Of a DNA stretch of 64,000 bases, positions 47,523 through 58,075 are shown in pieces. The position numbers were made by a program, and so were the translations under genes. Below the pieces are notes generated by a model that saw only the letters and a program-made list of their open reading frames with translations, did not search any database and had not been told where the DNA came from. Position 1 is the stretch's first letter; every line of letters begins with the position of its first letter. The DNA comes from Bowmanella dokdonensis (GTDB taxonomy: Bacteria > Pseudomonadota > Gammaproteobacteria > Enterobacterales > Alteromonadaceae), in NCBI RefSeq assembly GCF_017254865.1, contig NZ_JAFKCV010000003.1, positions 310,001-374,000 on the forward strand. Reading direction: 5' to 3'.

Positions 47523-48872
47523 TCAGGCTCTCCTTGTAACAAAAATGACCAGTATGCCAATGAGCAAGCCCAGAACCATCTGTACCGGCACATGGGTAAA
47601 ACTGTTACGGATCATGATAAACAAGGGTATCAGCGCCATGCCGAGCAAAATATCTCGGTCTAGAGATGATGGCAGATTATCCAGCCTGGCTAACAATGCA
47701 CCGAGCAGGAACAGCACCAGGATCACCCCCGTCCTGCCAAAGTTCAGGTAGGCCTCGGCGACCGGCGAAAAACCAATGGGACCGACCCGTTGCTGGACCA
47801 CGACATTCAAGAGTCGTTTGTCCTGTGCGGCATTGAGCCGCTCCATACCGGGCACCAGTAACGCGATTTGACGCTCGATTGGCGCCCAGTAGCTTGCACC
47901 CAGCAGCAGGGGGTCGCCCTGTTCATGCCATTTGATCACTTCTTGCACCGGCCGCAAGCTTGAGCCCATCTCAGCCACCGCATTCATCGGATTAATGCTC
48001 TGCACTTGTGAGTAATCGCCGGAAATCCTGGCGTTCTTGACAACCCCTGAGACGATCAGAAAAACCAGTATAAATAACAACAGGCTGCCCGTCCCCAGGG
48101 TCATGCCCTTTCTGCCCAGCATGCAGGCGGCGACTGTCAGTGGGAACATGACTTCTCCACGCAGACCAAGCTTGAAAGCGAACAAGGCCCACAGGGCAAA
48201 CAACAGGAAATAGTGGTAACCCCGCTTTTTCTGGTATGCCGCGCTGACCAGTACCAGCCCCGCGCCGATAAAAAAGTACAGGTAGGCGTAGAAGACCCCC
48301 AGCAGGGGTACCTGGCTTAGCAGCTCCAGATAGGTGCCGTAGGAGCTCAATGCGCCAGTCAGCCCGGTAACGGCAAAGAAAATAATAATGGACAAGGTAA
48401 GGAGTATGCCGCCTGTGTGGTAGATACGACGACTGGCGTTTTCTTCATCATGACGCAGTTGGGCTGGCACTTCAGGTGAGCTGAATATCAGGGCGCCCAG
48501 GGCAAACCCCAACATGCCAAGGCTGACCAGGTGAATGGCGTGAAGGGTTTGCGTGGTATCGAACCAGAAACTGATTTGGTAGCGGATATCCCTGTCGGTG
48601 ATACCGCCCAGGCTGTCGGCCAGAATCAAGCCGGCGTGAAAAATGCTGAAGCTGGCAAAATAGATAAAACAGATGGACCAGATACCCTTGGGCAACGCCT
48701 TGCCAAGCAGAAATAGCATGAACAACCAACACAGGGAGGTAAAAATCTCCAGTTGCTGGCGACTGATATCCAACGCATTACCGTTAACACCCAGGATTAG
48801 GATCCCGACCATCAGCAATAGCCACAGGCCCAGGGACTTGGCCAGGGAGGCTTCAGCTTGAATAGATGGCAT
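47523..48872 (-). CDS. Wzy-like O-antigen / repeat-unit polymerase
   Basis: A 449-residue protein with about 12 hydrophobic helices and a larger periplasmic loop (about 290-375) containing RISGDYSQVQS and the acid-rich EVIKWHEQGDP. Sequence conservation in Wzy is low, so the call rests on topology, on the GPIGFSPVAEAYLNFG region typical of oligosaccharide repeat-unit polymerases, and on position among flippase and glycosyltransferases. It overlaps the upstream glycosyltransferase by 20 bp. Confidence 0.78.
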   Translation of the reverse strand: MPSIQAEASLAKSLGLWLLLMVGILILGVNGNALDISRQQLEIFTSLCWLFMLFLLGKALPKGIWSICFIYFASFSIFHAGLILADSLGGITDRDIRYQISFWFDTTQTLHAIHLVSLGMLGFALGALIFSSPEVPAQLRHDEENASRRIYHTGGILLTLSIIIFFAVTGLTGALSSYGTYLELLSQVPLLGVFYAYLYFFIGAGLVLVSAAYQKKRGYHYFLLFALWALFAFKLGLRGEVMFPLTVAACMLGRKGMTLGTGSLLLFILVFLIVSGVVKNARISGDYSQVQSINPMNAVAEMGSSLRPVQEVIKWHEQGDPLLLGASYWAPIERQIALLVPGMERLNAAQDKRLLNVVVQQRVGPIGFSPVAEAYLNFGRTGVILVLFLLGALLARLDNLPSSLDRDILLGMALIPLFIMIRNSFTHVPVQMVLGLLIGILVIFVTRRA

Positions 48873-49944
48873 GTAGTTGCGCTACAGTTCTGGATAGAAG
48901 GAAATGGCTGCGTCCAAAACTTGCCTGGTGACTGGCCCGTTGGGTGGAAGTCGTCAGCAGTGCCGCCAGTTTTTGAGCCCATACCCGGTTATCCTGGCTC
49001 AGATCCAACAGTTGCACTGCGGGCAACTGCGCCGCGATATCTTCAGTACCGGGCAGGTGACTAGCCAAAACCGGTGTGCCGACACTGGCCGCTTCCAGCA
49101 CCGCGCCCGGTAAACCTTCCCACTTGGAGGGGAACAGCATCACATCCGCATGGGCAAGATAGGGTAGGGGATCGGCCTGTTCGCCAGCAAAAAATAGGCT
49201 CTCCAGACATTCCAGGTGCCTGGCCCTGTCCAGCATAGCCTCTTTAATCTGCGGATTTTCCTTGCCGACAAACACCATTGAGGCAGTTGCATGGAGGCGG
49301 CAAAACTCGGCAAAAACGTCCACCTGGCGCAAGTGATTTTTGACGTCGTCCATACGAGCCAGATTGATCACTACCGGCCCGGTCCGTTCAAACAGGGGCT
49401 GCCAGAAGTCGTCACCCAGGGAAACATTTCTTTGCTCCAGACCATTGAACACCACCTGGCACTTGGCGTTGTCCTGCCAGTCGGGCCAAACGTGTTGCAA
49501 GGCGCCTGGGCAGACCCCCAGTATCTTGTTACTGTTACAAGCCAGGCTCAGCCTCAGAATCCAGTCACGTAGCCTTCTGCCCAAACCGTCATTGCTGCCC
49601 TGGCCGGAACTGCGAAGGTGGGCGATACGCAGCCTCACCCCAGCCAGCCGTCCCAGCAGGACCATCAGACCTGAAGGCAGCGCCACATGGGAATGCAGAA
49701 TGTGGATCTGCTCGGACTTCAACAATCGCACAAATCGCCACGGAAAAGTACGGTTAAGGGGACAATAGTGGACCCGCCCGCCCATGGCGCGAATGGGCTC
49801 ATCAAGCACCCCGGCCTGGCCGCTCAACACGCAGAAATGAAACTCATAGCCCATGGGCTGCATCTTGCGCATCAGATCCAGGGTGCGTAACTCGGCGCCC
49901 CCCCGGTTCATAATGCCAAACACATGCAGGACGCGCCTATTCAT
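48853..49944 (-). CDS. Glycosyltransferase family 4
   Basis: A 363-residue GT-B enzyme. MNRRVLHVFGIMNRGGAELRTLDLM is its N-terminus (given in part here: GIMNRGGAE is the acceptor loop). The C-domain has FPSKWEGLPGAVLEAASVGTP with the EX7E motif. The frame extends 87 codons upstream inside the flippase gene, but the ATG at 49942-49944 overlaps the flippase stop by 4 bp (ATGA type) and gives the normal family start. Confidence 0.86.
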   Translation of the reverse strand: MNRRVLHVFGIMNRGGAELRTLDLMRKMQPMGYEFHFCVLSGQAGVLDEPIRAMGGRVHYCPLNRTFPWRFVRLLKSEQIHILHSHVALPSGLMVLLGRLAGVRLRIAHLRSSGQGSNDGLGRRLRDWILRLSLACNSNKILGVCPGALQHVWPDWQDNAKCQVVFNGLEQRNVSLGDDFWQPLFERTGPVVINLARMDDVKNHLRQVDVFAEFCRLHATASMVFVGKENPQIKEAMLDRARHLECLESLFFAGEQADPLPYLAHADVMLFPSKWEGLPGAVLEAASVGTPVLASHLPGTEDIAAQLPAVQLLDLSQDNRVWAQKLAALLTTSTQRASHQASFGRSHFLLSRTVAQLHAIYSS

Positions 49945-51203
49945 GCCAACCTGCTGCGTAGTCTGGGGGAAAAATGCAGCAAGTAAGCCAGGTACAGTGA
50001 CATCTCCAGCAAGGTGGCAATCACCATGGCCTGGGCGGCTCCCTGGGTGCCTTTCGTTGGGATCAGCAGCCAGCAGCTCAGCCCCACTGTCAGGGTTCCG
50101 GCTAACGAGATAACCGACTGCACGCCAAAGGCACGGAATGCATTTAAACTGGTGCCAACAAACAAGTAGCCATAGCGAATCGCGGCGGCGGCCATTATCC
50201 AACATAGCTCAGTTTGCATGGCGGCCATGGAAGAGCGATAAAGCAGGCTCAGTAACCAATCACCGGCGAGCCAGGCCAGCGACCACCCGGCCAGTCCTAT
50301 AGCAAAGCCGGTTAGACAAAGGGACAGGGTCAGACGCGCCAGGGCGGAAAATTCTGCTTGCTGAACCATTCTGGCAAGGCGCGGTTGGGCGATTTGCCCC
50401 AGACTGGTTACCAGCAGGCTGCCCACCACCAGAAAGTAGCTGACGATGGCAAAGCGTCCTGCAGCTTCCAGGCCCTGTAATCGCGCCAGCAGATAATTGG
50501 GTAGGTAGACAAACAGGGAAGAGCTGGCCAGTGCCAATGCCAGGACCAGGTGGGTTCGATAGAGCCGGGCCGAGCGGCTTATCCATCCCCTATTCAGCAG
50601 ATGGTGCACAGGGCGGAAGCTCTGACCAAGCTGTTTTTCAGCCAGGATGCGGTTGCTCAGTGACAAGCCCAGAGTCAGGAGAAGCGTAATGCTCAGCCAG
50701 GCCCAAAGTACTGCGCTCAGAGAGTCCAGTTGCCAGGCACTCACCAACAGGGTCAACGATGTCAACAAGGCGCGGCTGGTTTGCCACTTTGCCGCAAGGG
50801 CAAATTTCTCCAGGCGATGCAACAGACTGATATGCAGCTCGAACCAACTGTCGCTGAATTTATAAAGCCCGATGATTAACAAAAATTCAAATGGAAGTGC
50901 CGGGGCCAGTTTCCCCCAGATTAATGGAAGCAGGGCGAGCAGAAACAGATTGGCAAGCAGTCTGGCGTGAAAATACTGGGCGAGAAGAGGCTGTTCGCCC
51001 CTGTCACAGATGAGCAGGGTGCGCAATTTGAAACTGGCCAGCAGAAACAGCGGCGAGAGAATGGACAGGGCGAGTACTACCTGACCCAGCTGTTTGTCAT
51101 CGAATGCTTTGCTGATAAGGGCAAGCAGCAGCCAATTGCAGAATGCCAGGCCGGTATTGGCGACAAAGGTCAATGCAAAATGCCTGGTGAACGGTGAGTT
51201 CAT
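49941..51203 (-). CDS. Wzx-like polysaccharide flippase
   Basis: A 420-residue membrane protein with about 12 helices of the MATE/MOP type, moving undecaprenyl-linked repeat units across the inner membrane. It has the loose polysaccharide-synthesis pattern, for example GRFAIVSYFLVVGSLLVTSLGQ (within 245-270) and a C-terminal helix pair. It is the first gene of the minus-strand operon of twelve genes ending at 37052. Confidence 0.83.
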   Translation of the reverse strand: MNSPFTRHFALTFVANTGLAFCNWLLLALISKAFDDKQLGQVVLALSILSPLFLLASFKLRTLLICDRGEQPLLAQYFHARLLANLFLLALLPLIWGKLAPALPFEFLLIIGLYKFSDSWFELHISLLHRLEKFALAAKWQTSRALLTSLTLLVSAWQLDSLSAVLWAWLSITLLLTLGLSLSNRILAEKQLGQSFRPVHHLLNRGWISRSARLYRTHLVLALALASSSLFVYLPNYLLARLQGLEAAGRFAIVSYFLVVGSLLVTSLGQIAQPRLARMVQQAEFSALARLTLSLCLTGFAIGLAGWSLAWLAGDWLLSLLYRSSMAAMQTELCWIMAAAAIRYGYLFVGTSLNAFRAFGVQSVISLAGTLTVGLSCWLLIPTKGTQGAAQAMVIATLLEMSLYLAYLLHFSPRLRSRLA

Positions 51204-51226
51204 GAAGTCAGGAAATATCGGTTTTT

Positions 51227-51232
51227 ATTATA
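51227..51232 (-). promoter_or_regulatory. Possible -10 element of the polysaccharide operon
   Basis: A perfect TATAAT on the minus strand lies 24 bp before the flippase start. The matching -35 (TTATCG at 17 bp) is weak, suggesting an activator. No JUMPStart/ops sequence is seen. Confidence 0.4.
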
Positions 51233-51299
51233 GTTGTCTGCCTATGATGCGATAAGCGAAGTGCAAACTCAATCCTGATGCTTTACCTGTTATAAATAG

Positions 51300-51331
51300 T
51301 GCGCCTGGGTAAGGCGACAGGCGCATTTTTT
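51300..51331. terminator. Hairpin between scoB and the polysaccharide operon
   Basis: TGCGCCTG (51300-51307) pairs with CAGGCGCA (51318-51325). Six T residues follow on the plus strand. It lies just past the end of scoB on the minus strand, so it probably separates scoAB from the polysaccharide operon, though its T-run faces the other way. Confidence 0.6.
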
Positions 51332-51343
51332 AGCACAATTTTG

Positions 51344-52000
51344 TCAGAAGCGCATTTCCGGTACGTCCCCTTCCACTACCAACTGGCCGGCGGTCTTGGC
51401 GCGGATTTCCTCCACCGAGACGCCGGGCGCCCGCTCACGCAGGTAATAGGCATTGTTCTTCACTTCCAGCATGGCCAGATCGGTAATGATATGGGTAATG
51501 CAGTTCACGCCGGTCAGGGGCAGGGTGCATTTCTCCAACAGCTTGGAATTGCCGTGTTTGTCCGCATGAGTCATGGTGACGATGATGTTTTTGGCGCCGG
51601 CGACCAGGTCCATGGCGCCGCCCATGCCCTTGACCAGCTTTCCGGGGATCATCCAGGAGGCGATGTTGCCTTCCACGTCCACTTCAAAGGCGCCCAGTAC
51701 GGTAAAGTCCACATGGCCGCCACGGATCATGGCAAAGCTTTCTGCCGAGCTGAAGATGGAGGCTCCAGTGCCGGCAGTAACGGTTTCCTTGCCGGCATTA
51801 ATCATATCGGCGTCCACCTGCTCCTCGGTGGGATAAGGACCCATGCCCAGCAGGCCGTTTTCCGATTGCAACATCACCTTGATGCCGTCCGGTACATAGT
51901 TGGCGGCCAGGGTAGGGATGCCGATGCCCAGGTTCACATAGCTGCCGTCTTTGAATTCCTGCGCAACGCGCATGGCGATTTGTTCTCTTGAAAGGGCCAT
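51344..52000 (-). CDS. scoB: 3-oxoacid CoA-transferase, subunit B
   Basis: Beta subunit of the enzyme that moves CoA from succinyl-CoA to acetoacetate or a similar oxoacid. The 218 residues carry the active-site region [14 protein letters not shown] with the catalytic Glu (about 47), and [19 protein letters not shown] (within 120-140), typical of ScoB/AtoA. It starts 11 bp after subunit A. The acceptor could be acetoacetate or 3-oxoadipate, and no neighbouring aromatic pathway genes favour the latter. Confidence 0.9.
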   Translation of the reverse strand: MALSREQIAMRVAQEFKDGSYVNLGIGIPTLAANYVPDGIKVMLQSENGLLGMGPYPTEEQVDADMINAGKETVTAGTGASIFSSAESFAMIRGGHVDFTVLGAFEVDVEGNIASWMIPGKLVKGMGGAMDLVAGAKNIIVTMTHADKHGNSKLLEKCTLPLTGVNCITHIITDLAMLEVKNNAYYLRERAPGVSVEEIRAKTAGQLVVEGDVPEMRF

Positions 52001-52010
52001 AGGTTTCTCC

Positions 52011-52712
52011 TTATGCGTTGCGGGTGACTTTACGTTCGATGCGTTTCTCGAACGTGCCCTGGATTACCCGGTTCACATAAATGCCGGGAGTATGGATCTG
52101 GCTTGGCGGGATCTCACCCGGCTCGACGATTTCTTCCACTTCCACCACAGTGATTTTGCCGGCGGTGGCGGCCATGGGATTGAAGTTTTGCGCCGTGTGA
52201 CGGTAGATACAGTTGCCGTATCTGTCCGCCTTCCAGGCTTTGACTATGGCAAAGTCTCCTGTGATGGATTCTTCCAGAATATAGGGGCGACCGTTGAACT
52301 CACGTGCCTCCTTACCCTCGCCGACCGGCGTCCCATAGCCTGTGGCCGTATAAAAGGCCGGGATCCCTGCGCCGCCGGCGCGCATTTTTTCCGCCAGGGT
52401 GCCCTGGGGGGTCAGTTCTACTTCCAGTTCACCGGATAACAGTTGTTTTTCGAACAAGGCATTTTCGCCTACGTAAGAGGCGACCATTTTTTTGATCTGT
52501 CTGTCCTCAAGAAGAATACCCAGGCCAAAACCGTCCACGCCGCAGTTGTTGGACACCACAGTCAGGCCTTTGACGCCCATCTTTTTAATCTGACCGATCA
52601 AGCCTTCGGGAATGCCGCACAGGCCGAAGCCCCCGGCAATAACGGTCATATCATCTGTCAGACCCGCCATCGCCTCTTCATAGCTGGTCACGACCTTATC
52701 AAAACCTGACAT
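52011..52712 (-). CDS. scoA: 3-oxoacid CoA-transferase, subunit A
   Basis: Alpha subunit, 233 residues, with the CoA-binding [13 protein letters not shown] (about 27-39) and [15 protein letters not shown] (about 117-131) motifs. The ATG at 52710-52712 has AGGAGA five bases upstream. The frame reaches 52781 but that start lacks support. Divergent from a LysR regulator 170 bp away. Confidence 0.92.
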   Translation of the reverse strand: MSGFDKVVTSYEEAMAGLTDDMTVIAGGFGLCGIPEGLIGQIKKMGVKGLTVVSNNCGVDGFGLGILLEDRQIKKMVASYVGENALFEKQLLSGELEVELTPQGTLAEKMRAGGAGIPAFYTATGYGTPVGEGKEAREFNGRPYILEESITGDFAIVKAWKADRYGNCIYRHTAQNFNPMAATAGKITVVEVEEIVEPGEIPPSQIHTPGIYVNRVIQGTFEKRIERKVTRNA

Positions 52713-52882
52713 TGGATTCTCCTGTGCTGCGGTTTGTAAGTTATTGGTGAAGGAGTGTAGAGCATCTGCGCGCAGAATCATCCCACTCCTCCTTTGATGA
52801 ACTCAGTATCTGCAACTGTTATGAATATGTAAAATTAATTTGATTTGGTTAATAATAAATAAAATTTATAAATGGCGTGGGT

Positions 52883-53776
52883 ATGTCTTACGTTTCTCCC
52901 CGACAATTGCAGATCTTCGTCCAACTGGCCAGTTGCCGTTCTTTCGCCGAGGCGGCAGAGCGGTTACATCTGTCCCAGCCGGCCCTGTCCATTGCCATTC
53001 GCAAGTTCGAGGATGCGGTGGGCGGCAGCCTGTTGTCGCGCACGACCCGCAGTCTGGAGCTGACGCCCGAAGGCCGGACATTTTTGCCGGTGGCGCAACG
53101 GTTGCTGCACGACTGGGAAGAAGCGTTCAGTGATCTGCACAGTTTATTTGCGATGAAGCGGGGCAAGCTGACCCTGGCGGCCATGCCCTCATTCGCCAAC
53201 AGCTTACTGCCGATGATTCTTCGTGATTATCACCTGGCCTATCCGGACATCAACCTGGCGCTGCTGGATATGGTAATGGAGCGCGTCGTTGACGCCGTGC
53301 TCGATGGCAGGGCCGAGCTTGGCATCATCTTCGAGGCACAGCAGATGGAAGGGCTGGAATTTATCCCGCTGTTCGCCGACCAGTTTCTGGTCATTATGTC
53401 CACCGGCCATCCGCTGGCAAACCACCCGGAACTGGACTGGGCCGATCTCCACGGACTGGACTATGTGGCGATGAATCGCGGCTCGACTATCCGCGCCTGG
53501 TGTGAGACGGCCATGCAGGAAACAGGTACGCAGGTGAATAGTGTTGCCGAAGCCAGTCAGTTATCCACTGTCGGCCAATTGGTGGCGGCAGGACTCGGCC
53601 TGTCCGTGGTACCGGCAATTTGCCGGCAGGATATGCAGCGTCGCGGCCTGGCGTGCATTCCGATGGCATTAAAGGGAGAAGCAAAGAGAGTCGGGGTTAT
53701 CCGGCGCAGCCGGGGCAAGCTTTCGGTGCCGGCCAGCCGTTTGCTGAACATGCTGACAGAGCGCTTCGGCGGCTAA
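52883..53776 (+). CDS. LysR-family regulator, probable regulator of scoAB
   Basis: A 297-residue regulator with N-terminal helix-turn-helix (ASCRSFAEAAERLHLSQPALS, within 16-40) and effector domain. The ATG at 52883 or a GTG six bases earlier are both possible, and the ribosome site is weak. The 170-bp spacer to scoA is very AT-rich at 52800-52870, where both promoters must lie. Divergent layout suggests control of scoAB. It ends 27 bp from a convergent gene. Confidence 0.88.
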   Translation: MSYVSPRQLQIFVQLASCRSFAEAAERLHLSQPALSIAIRKFEDAVGGSLLSRTTRSLELTPEGRTFLPVAQRLLHDWEEAFSDLHSLFAMKRGKLTLAAMPSFANSLLPMILRDYHLAYPDINLALLDMVMERVVDAVLDGRAELGIIFEAQQMEGLEFIPLFADQFLVIMSTGHPLANHPELDWADLHGLDYVAMNRGSTIRAWCETAMQETGTQVNSVAEASQLSTVGQLVAAGLGLSVVPAICRQDMQRRGLACIPMALKGEAKRVGVIRRSRGKLSVPASRLLNMLTERFGG

Positions 53777-53803
53777 CCTGGCCCCTACTGCCAACAGGTA
53801 CCA

Positions 53804-54577
53804 CTACCATTTCTTCTTCGGCGCAAACAGCTCATCCAGTTCATCCCGCTCCGCGTCGCGGCGTTTTTCCCGATCGGCGGCATTGGTATTGCGCAGATTG
53901 TCCTGAATATCCTGTAGCTGATGCTCCAGTTCCTGGCGCCGGGCGATCGTAAACTCATCCTGGTTGGCCTGGGCGTTGAGGGCTACGATGGCTTTCTCAT
54001 AATACTGCCGGGCAGAGCCGAGCATATTGCTTTGCACCGCTGCACGGGCACGTTTGGCCAGTGTTTCCACATTGACTTTCAGTTGCAGGCGCTCCAGGCG
54101 CTTGTCTTCTTCCAGGAAAACATGGGTGTCGACCTTGCCCTTGGCGTTTTCTGATCGCAACAGCGTGCGCAGCTTCTTTACGCCCTGAATAAAGATGATG
54201 ATCTGCTTGTCATTATCAGGGAGCAGGAAATTGTCCGTCGGGGGGGGAAGATTTTCAGGCTTGATGGCATTGACCCTTTCCCTGGCATCCTTGACCCGTT
54301 GCTTGAGATCCATGGCTTTGGGATTCAGCTCATACATGGCTTCAAGTGCATTGAGCACGCGTTTGTGCAATATCAGGATCAACTGTTGGGAGACGGGCAT
54401 TTGTGCAGCGGCAATCAGCACATCCTCGGTTTCATCGACGATGGACTTCTGCTTTGCCAGTTCGGCACGTCGCTCAGCCTCAACCTGCTCTTTGTGTTGC
54501 TGAATGGCGTTTATCACGATGGCGATGATGATCAGCGCCACAATGAGGATGATTACAATAGTGAACATATTCATCAC
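53804..54577 (-). CDS. Membrane-anchored coiled-coil protein of unknown function
   Basis: A 257-residue protein with one N-terminal membrane helix (about 4-24, IVIILIVALIIIAIVI) and a cytoplasmic, charged, largely helical body (QVEAERRAELAKQKS, then KRLERLQLKVNVETLAKRARAA) ending in a basic FAPKKKW. One part (SARQYYEKAIVALNAQ) looks like a TPR-type helix pair. No known family is recognised. It follows a soluble histidine kinase by 19 bp in the same direction, so the two may work together. Confidence 0.72.
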   Translation of the reverse strand: MMNMFTIVIILIVALIIIAIVINAIQQHKEQVEAERRAELAKQKSIVDETEDVLIAAAQMPVSQQLILILHKRVLNALEAMYELNPKAMDLKQRVKDARERVNAIKPENLPPPTDNFLLPDNDKQIIIFIQGVKKLRTLLRSENAKGKVDTHVFLEEDKRLERLQLKVNVETLAKRARAAVQSNMLGSARQYYEKAIVALNAQANQDEFTIARRQELEHQLQDIQDNLRNTNAADREKRRDAERDELDELFAPKKKW

Positions 54578-54596
54578 TTTTTTCTTATTATAGCGG

Positions 54597-55289
54597 TCAG
54601 GGCAATTTCAGGGTAAAGACGCTACCGCCGAGAGAGCCGCCGTTTTCCAGTTGTATGGAGCCAGTTTTGCCGTTGCTGCTATGTGCTTCGGCAATCATTC
54701 TGGCAAAGAATAACCCAAGTCCGGTGCGACCAGAACTGATATCGAAATGTTGCATGTCAATTTCGCCCGCTATCAGCATACTCTGAGGGTAGCCGGGGCC
54801 GTCATCTTCAATGCGAAAACACAGGCAGTCGTCCTTCACAAAGGTGCTGAGCTTCAACTGCTGTTTGCTGTAGCGCATGGCGTTGATCAGAATGTCATTA
54901 AGCAGCACATTGACCAGATCCGCATCCAGATACCAGCCAATATCCTCCTCTACCTGCACCTCAAGCTCCATCTTCTTATTGGCCAGGTAGCCCTCATTGG
55001 TGGCCAGCAGATCGTCCACCAGGTCGGCCACATAATGCTCATCGACGCTAACCGGCAGGCGTTGCTTCTCGGCCCGGTACAGGGACAACAATTGCATCAG
55101 GCCGGTGTTTAGCCTGGACGCTTCGTATTGCAGGTTCGCCAGGTTGTCACTGATTTCCTGCTGATCCCTGGGTAGGATCTGACCAAGGTTCTCGATGGAT
55201 TGCAGCAGCAGACACAAGGAGTTCTTCATGTCATGCACCCCGGCAGCCAGCACAGACGAGAAATCGATCAACTTGGACGAATTGGGCAT
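54597..55289 (-). CDS. Orphan soluble histidine kinase
   Basis: A 230-residue cytosolic kinase without sensor or membrane segment. The H box is GVHDMKNSLCLLLQSIE (His19), and the ATPase domain has an N-box-like NVLLNDILINAMRYS, DDGPGYP (G1) and GRTGLGLFFARMIAEAH (G2). No response regulator is adjacent. Conserved beside cysB it may act in a phosphorelay or inhibit another kinase. Divergent from cysB. Confidence 0.8.
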   Translation of the reverse strand: MPNSSKLIDFSSVLAAGVHDMKNSLCLLLQSIENLGQILPRDQQEISDNLANLQYEASRLNTGLMQLLSLYRAEKQRLPVSVDEHYVADLVDDLLATNEGYLANKKMELEVQVEEDIGWYLDADLVNVLLNDILINAMRYSKQQLKLSTFVKDDCLCFRIEDDGPGYPQSMLIAGEIDMQHFDISSGRTGLGLFFARMIAEAHSSNGKTGSIQLENGGSLGGSVFTLKLP

Positions 55290-55310
55290 AATAATACGGC
55301 TTAATCTTGA

Positions 55311-56474
<1,164 letters not shown>

Positions 56475-56493
56475 TTCCTCTGGGAGAATCAAA

Positions 56494-56895
56494 TTGTTTG
56501 CCAGATTCGCGTCACATGGTGACTACCAGGTGGATGCCAAAGGGCTTGTTATTACCCTGAATGTGAGTGGGCCTTGGAATCATGAGGCTGCTCTTGAGTT
56601 TTTGCAGGAAGCAGAGCAGATTGTGCTGGATATGCAGGGGCAGCGTTTTGGTTGTCTGGTGAGCTTAGATAATCAATGGTTTGCCACACCGGATGCCTAT
56701 CGTGAATTGCGCAAGTTGACTGAGTGGGCCATTACCCAGGGCCTCAGCCGCGAAGCTATCGTTACAGACAGTGCCCTCGTGGCGGAGCTGGTGGGCAACT
56801 GGATTGTACCAGCACAATCCGAGACGTTTGAAAAGCAGGTGTTTAAGCAGAAAGAGCTGGCCCTGGCATGGTTGTCAGAAAAATTTCCGGTATAG
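56494..56895 (+). CDS. Small STAS/SpoIIAA-like protein of unknown function
   Basis: A 133-residue cytosolic protein with alternating strand and helix segments (LVITLNVSGPWNHEAALEFLQEA, RFGCLVSLDNQWFATPDAYRELRK, in part) resembling a SpoIIAA/STAS-type fold. Start is TTG at 56494 with GGGAGA upstream. It follows cysB by 19 bp and may be co-transcribed. Function cannot be assigned. Confidence 0.6.
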   Translation: MFARFASHGDYQVDAKGLVITLNVSGPWNHEAALEFLQEAEQIVLDMQGQRFGCLVSLDNQWFATPDAYRELRKLTEWAITQGLSREAIVTDSALVAELVGNWIVPAQSETFEKQVFKQKELALAWLSEKFPV

Positions 56896-57315
56896 GAAGG
56901 GGCTCTATCAAAAGTCGTCTGCCTCTGACCTTTTACCTTGTTGGGCTTGCTGCCCTTCGTCTCCATCTATTGATTGTCCAACAGCGCGGTGTTGCTTCAC
57001 TGCCTCCTGCAACCAGAACTCCTGAGTCGAAAATCTCCGTCGTTTGGATTACTGAAAAATGTTCCACACGTTTGCCTATCCAGGTCTTTGCAATTGAGAA
57101 ATCTTACCTCCCGTTTACCCTGGCTGATCAGATAAATGCTGGATGGAGTTAGAAAAAATACGTTTATCTGCTTAACTTGTGTTGACAGCGTGCAACGCAA
57201 TATGAGGCAGACCGGGACCTCCCCATAAAATCATTATCGCCCATCAAATGCACCTGCTGAGTCTTTCCTTAACGGGAGAGTGCACAGACAGAGGAACTTC
57301 TACTGCGCAGTTTAG

Positions 57316-57402
57316 AGCTTCATCCTGAATGCCATCTATGACGGCGATTCAGACTCGCCCGGCAAGAACGCCTGGGGAGAGGCTGTGGTGAAGCGGTTAT
57401 AG
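57316..57402 (+). pseudogene. Possible 3' remnant of a lost gene
   Basis: An open frame of 28 codons before a TAG reads like the end of a coding sequence (NAIYDGDSDSPGKNAWGEAVVKRL is its core, quoted only in part as DGDSDSPGKNAWGEAV). It has no start and a stop just upstream. No family is recognised. The rest of the 551-bp stretch 56896-57446 shows no gene. Confidence 0.25.
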
Positions 57403-57446
57403 CGGAAATGTTGTCCGGCTATCCTATCTATTTTAAGGAGATTTAT

Positions 57447-57977
57447 ATGAAAAAGTTACGTTCAATTGCTTTGTGTGCATTGATCACCCCGGTTGTGGCT
57501 TTGAGTGCAGGTTCTGTGCTGGCTGAACAATCTGCTGCTCAGGACAAAGATCGTGAACAGCAGAGCCAGCATAAGTACGATAAGAAGCGTGATGATCAAA
57601 CCGCTTATGAAACTACCTTAGGACGCCAAAACAAAGACGATAAGACTTATATGGCAAACCGTGGTTTTTTAAACGAAATACCGGCCAATGGTCTGCAAGC
57701 GAGTCATCTGATTGGTGCTACTGTGAACACCTCTAATAATGAGGAAGTCGGATCGGTAAACGAACTGATTATTGACTCAAATGGTCAGGTTGTGGCGCTT
57801 GTCGTCAGTGTGGGTGGATTCCTGGGCTTGGGCGAGAAAGATGTCGCCATTGGCTGGGACGACATACAAACCACGGGCTCTGCTGATGCGGACATGCTAC
57901 AGACTCAGTTGACCCGAGAAGAACTGAGTTCTGCTCCGAAGTTTGAAGCAAAGTCAAAGTATAAAATCAACAAGTGA
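57447..57977 (+). CDS. Secreted PRC-barrel domain protein
   Basis: A 176-residue protein with a signal peptide (ending near GSVLAEQ), a charged, glutamine-rich linker (about 30-65), and a PRC-barrel beta domain (about 77-150: LIGATVNTSNNEEVGSVNEL, then VVALVVSVGGFLGLGEKDVAI). Such exported PRC-barrel proteins occur in stress-related loci of many proteobacteria, and the ligand is unknown. AAGGAG sits six bases before the ATG at 57447. A terminator follows. Confidence 0.82.
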   Translation: MKKLRSIALCALITPVVALSAGSVLAEQSAAQDKDREQQSQHKYDKKRDDQTAYETTLGRQNKDDKTYMANRGFLNEIPANGLQASHLIGATVNTSNNEEVGSVNELIIDSNGQVVALVVSVGGFLGLGEKDVAIGWDDIQTTGSADADMLQTQLTREELSSAPKFEAKSKYKINK

Positions 57978-58010
57978 CTTGAGGTGACTGACACTTACCC
58001 TGAAGTCAAT

Positions 58011-58045
58011 AAAGGGCAGGGGCCTGCGCTCCTGCCGCTTTTTAT
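58011..58045 (+). terminator. Intrinsic terminator after the PRC-barrel gene
   Basis: AAAG-GGCAGG pairs with CCTGCC-G-CTTT (58011-58020 with 58031-58041, one bulge), continuing into a T-rich tail. Confidence 0.7.
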
Positions 58046-58075
58046 TGAGCATCGGCCGGGGCAGGGCGCTGCAAT

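Noticed and set aside
48853-50205. 87-codon N-terminal extension of the glycosyltransferase
   Set aside because: It runs inside the flippase gene in another frame; the ATG at 49944 overlaps the flippase stop and matches the family.
51204-51343. JUMPStart/ops element for RfaH control of the polysaccharide operon
   Set aside because: No GGCGGTAG-type sequence is found upstream of the flippase gene.
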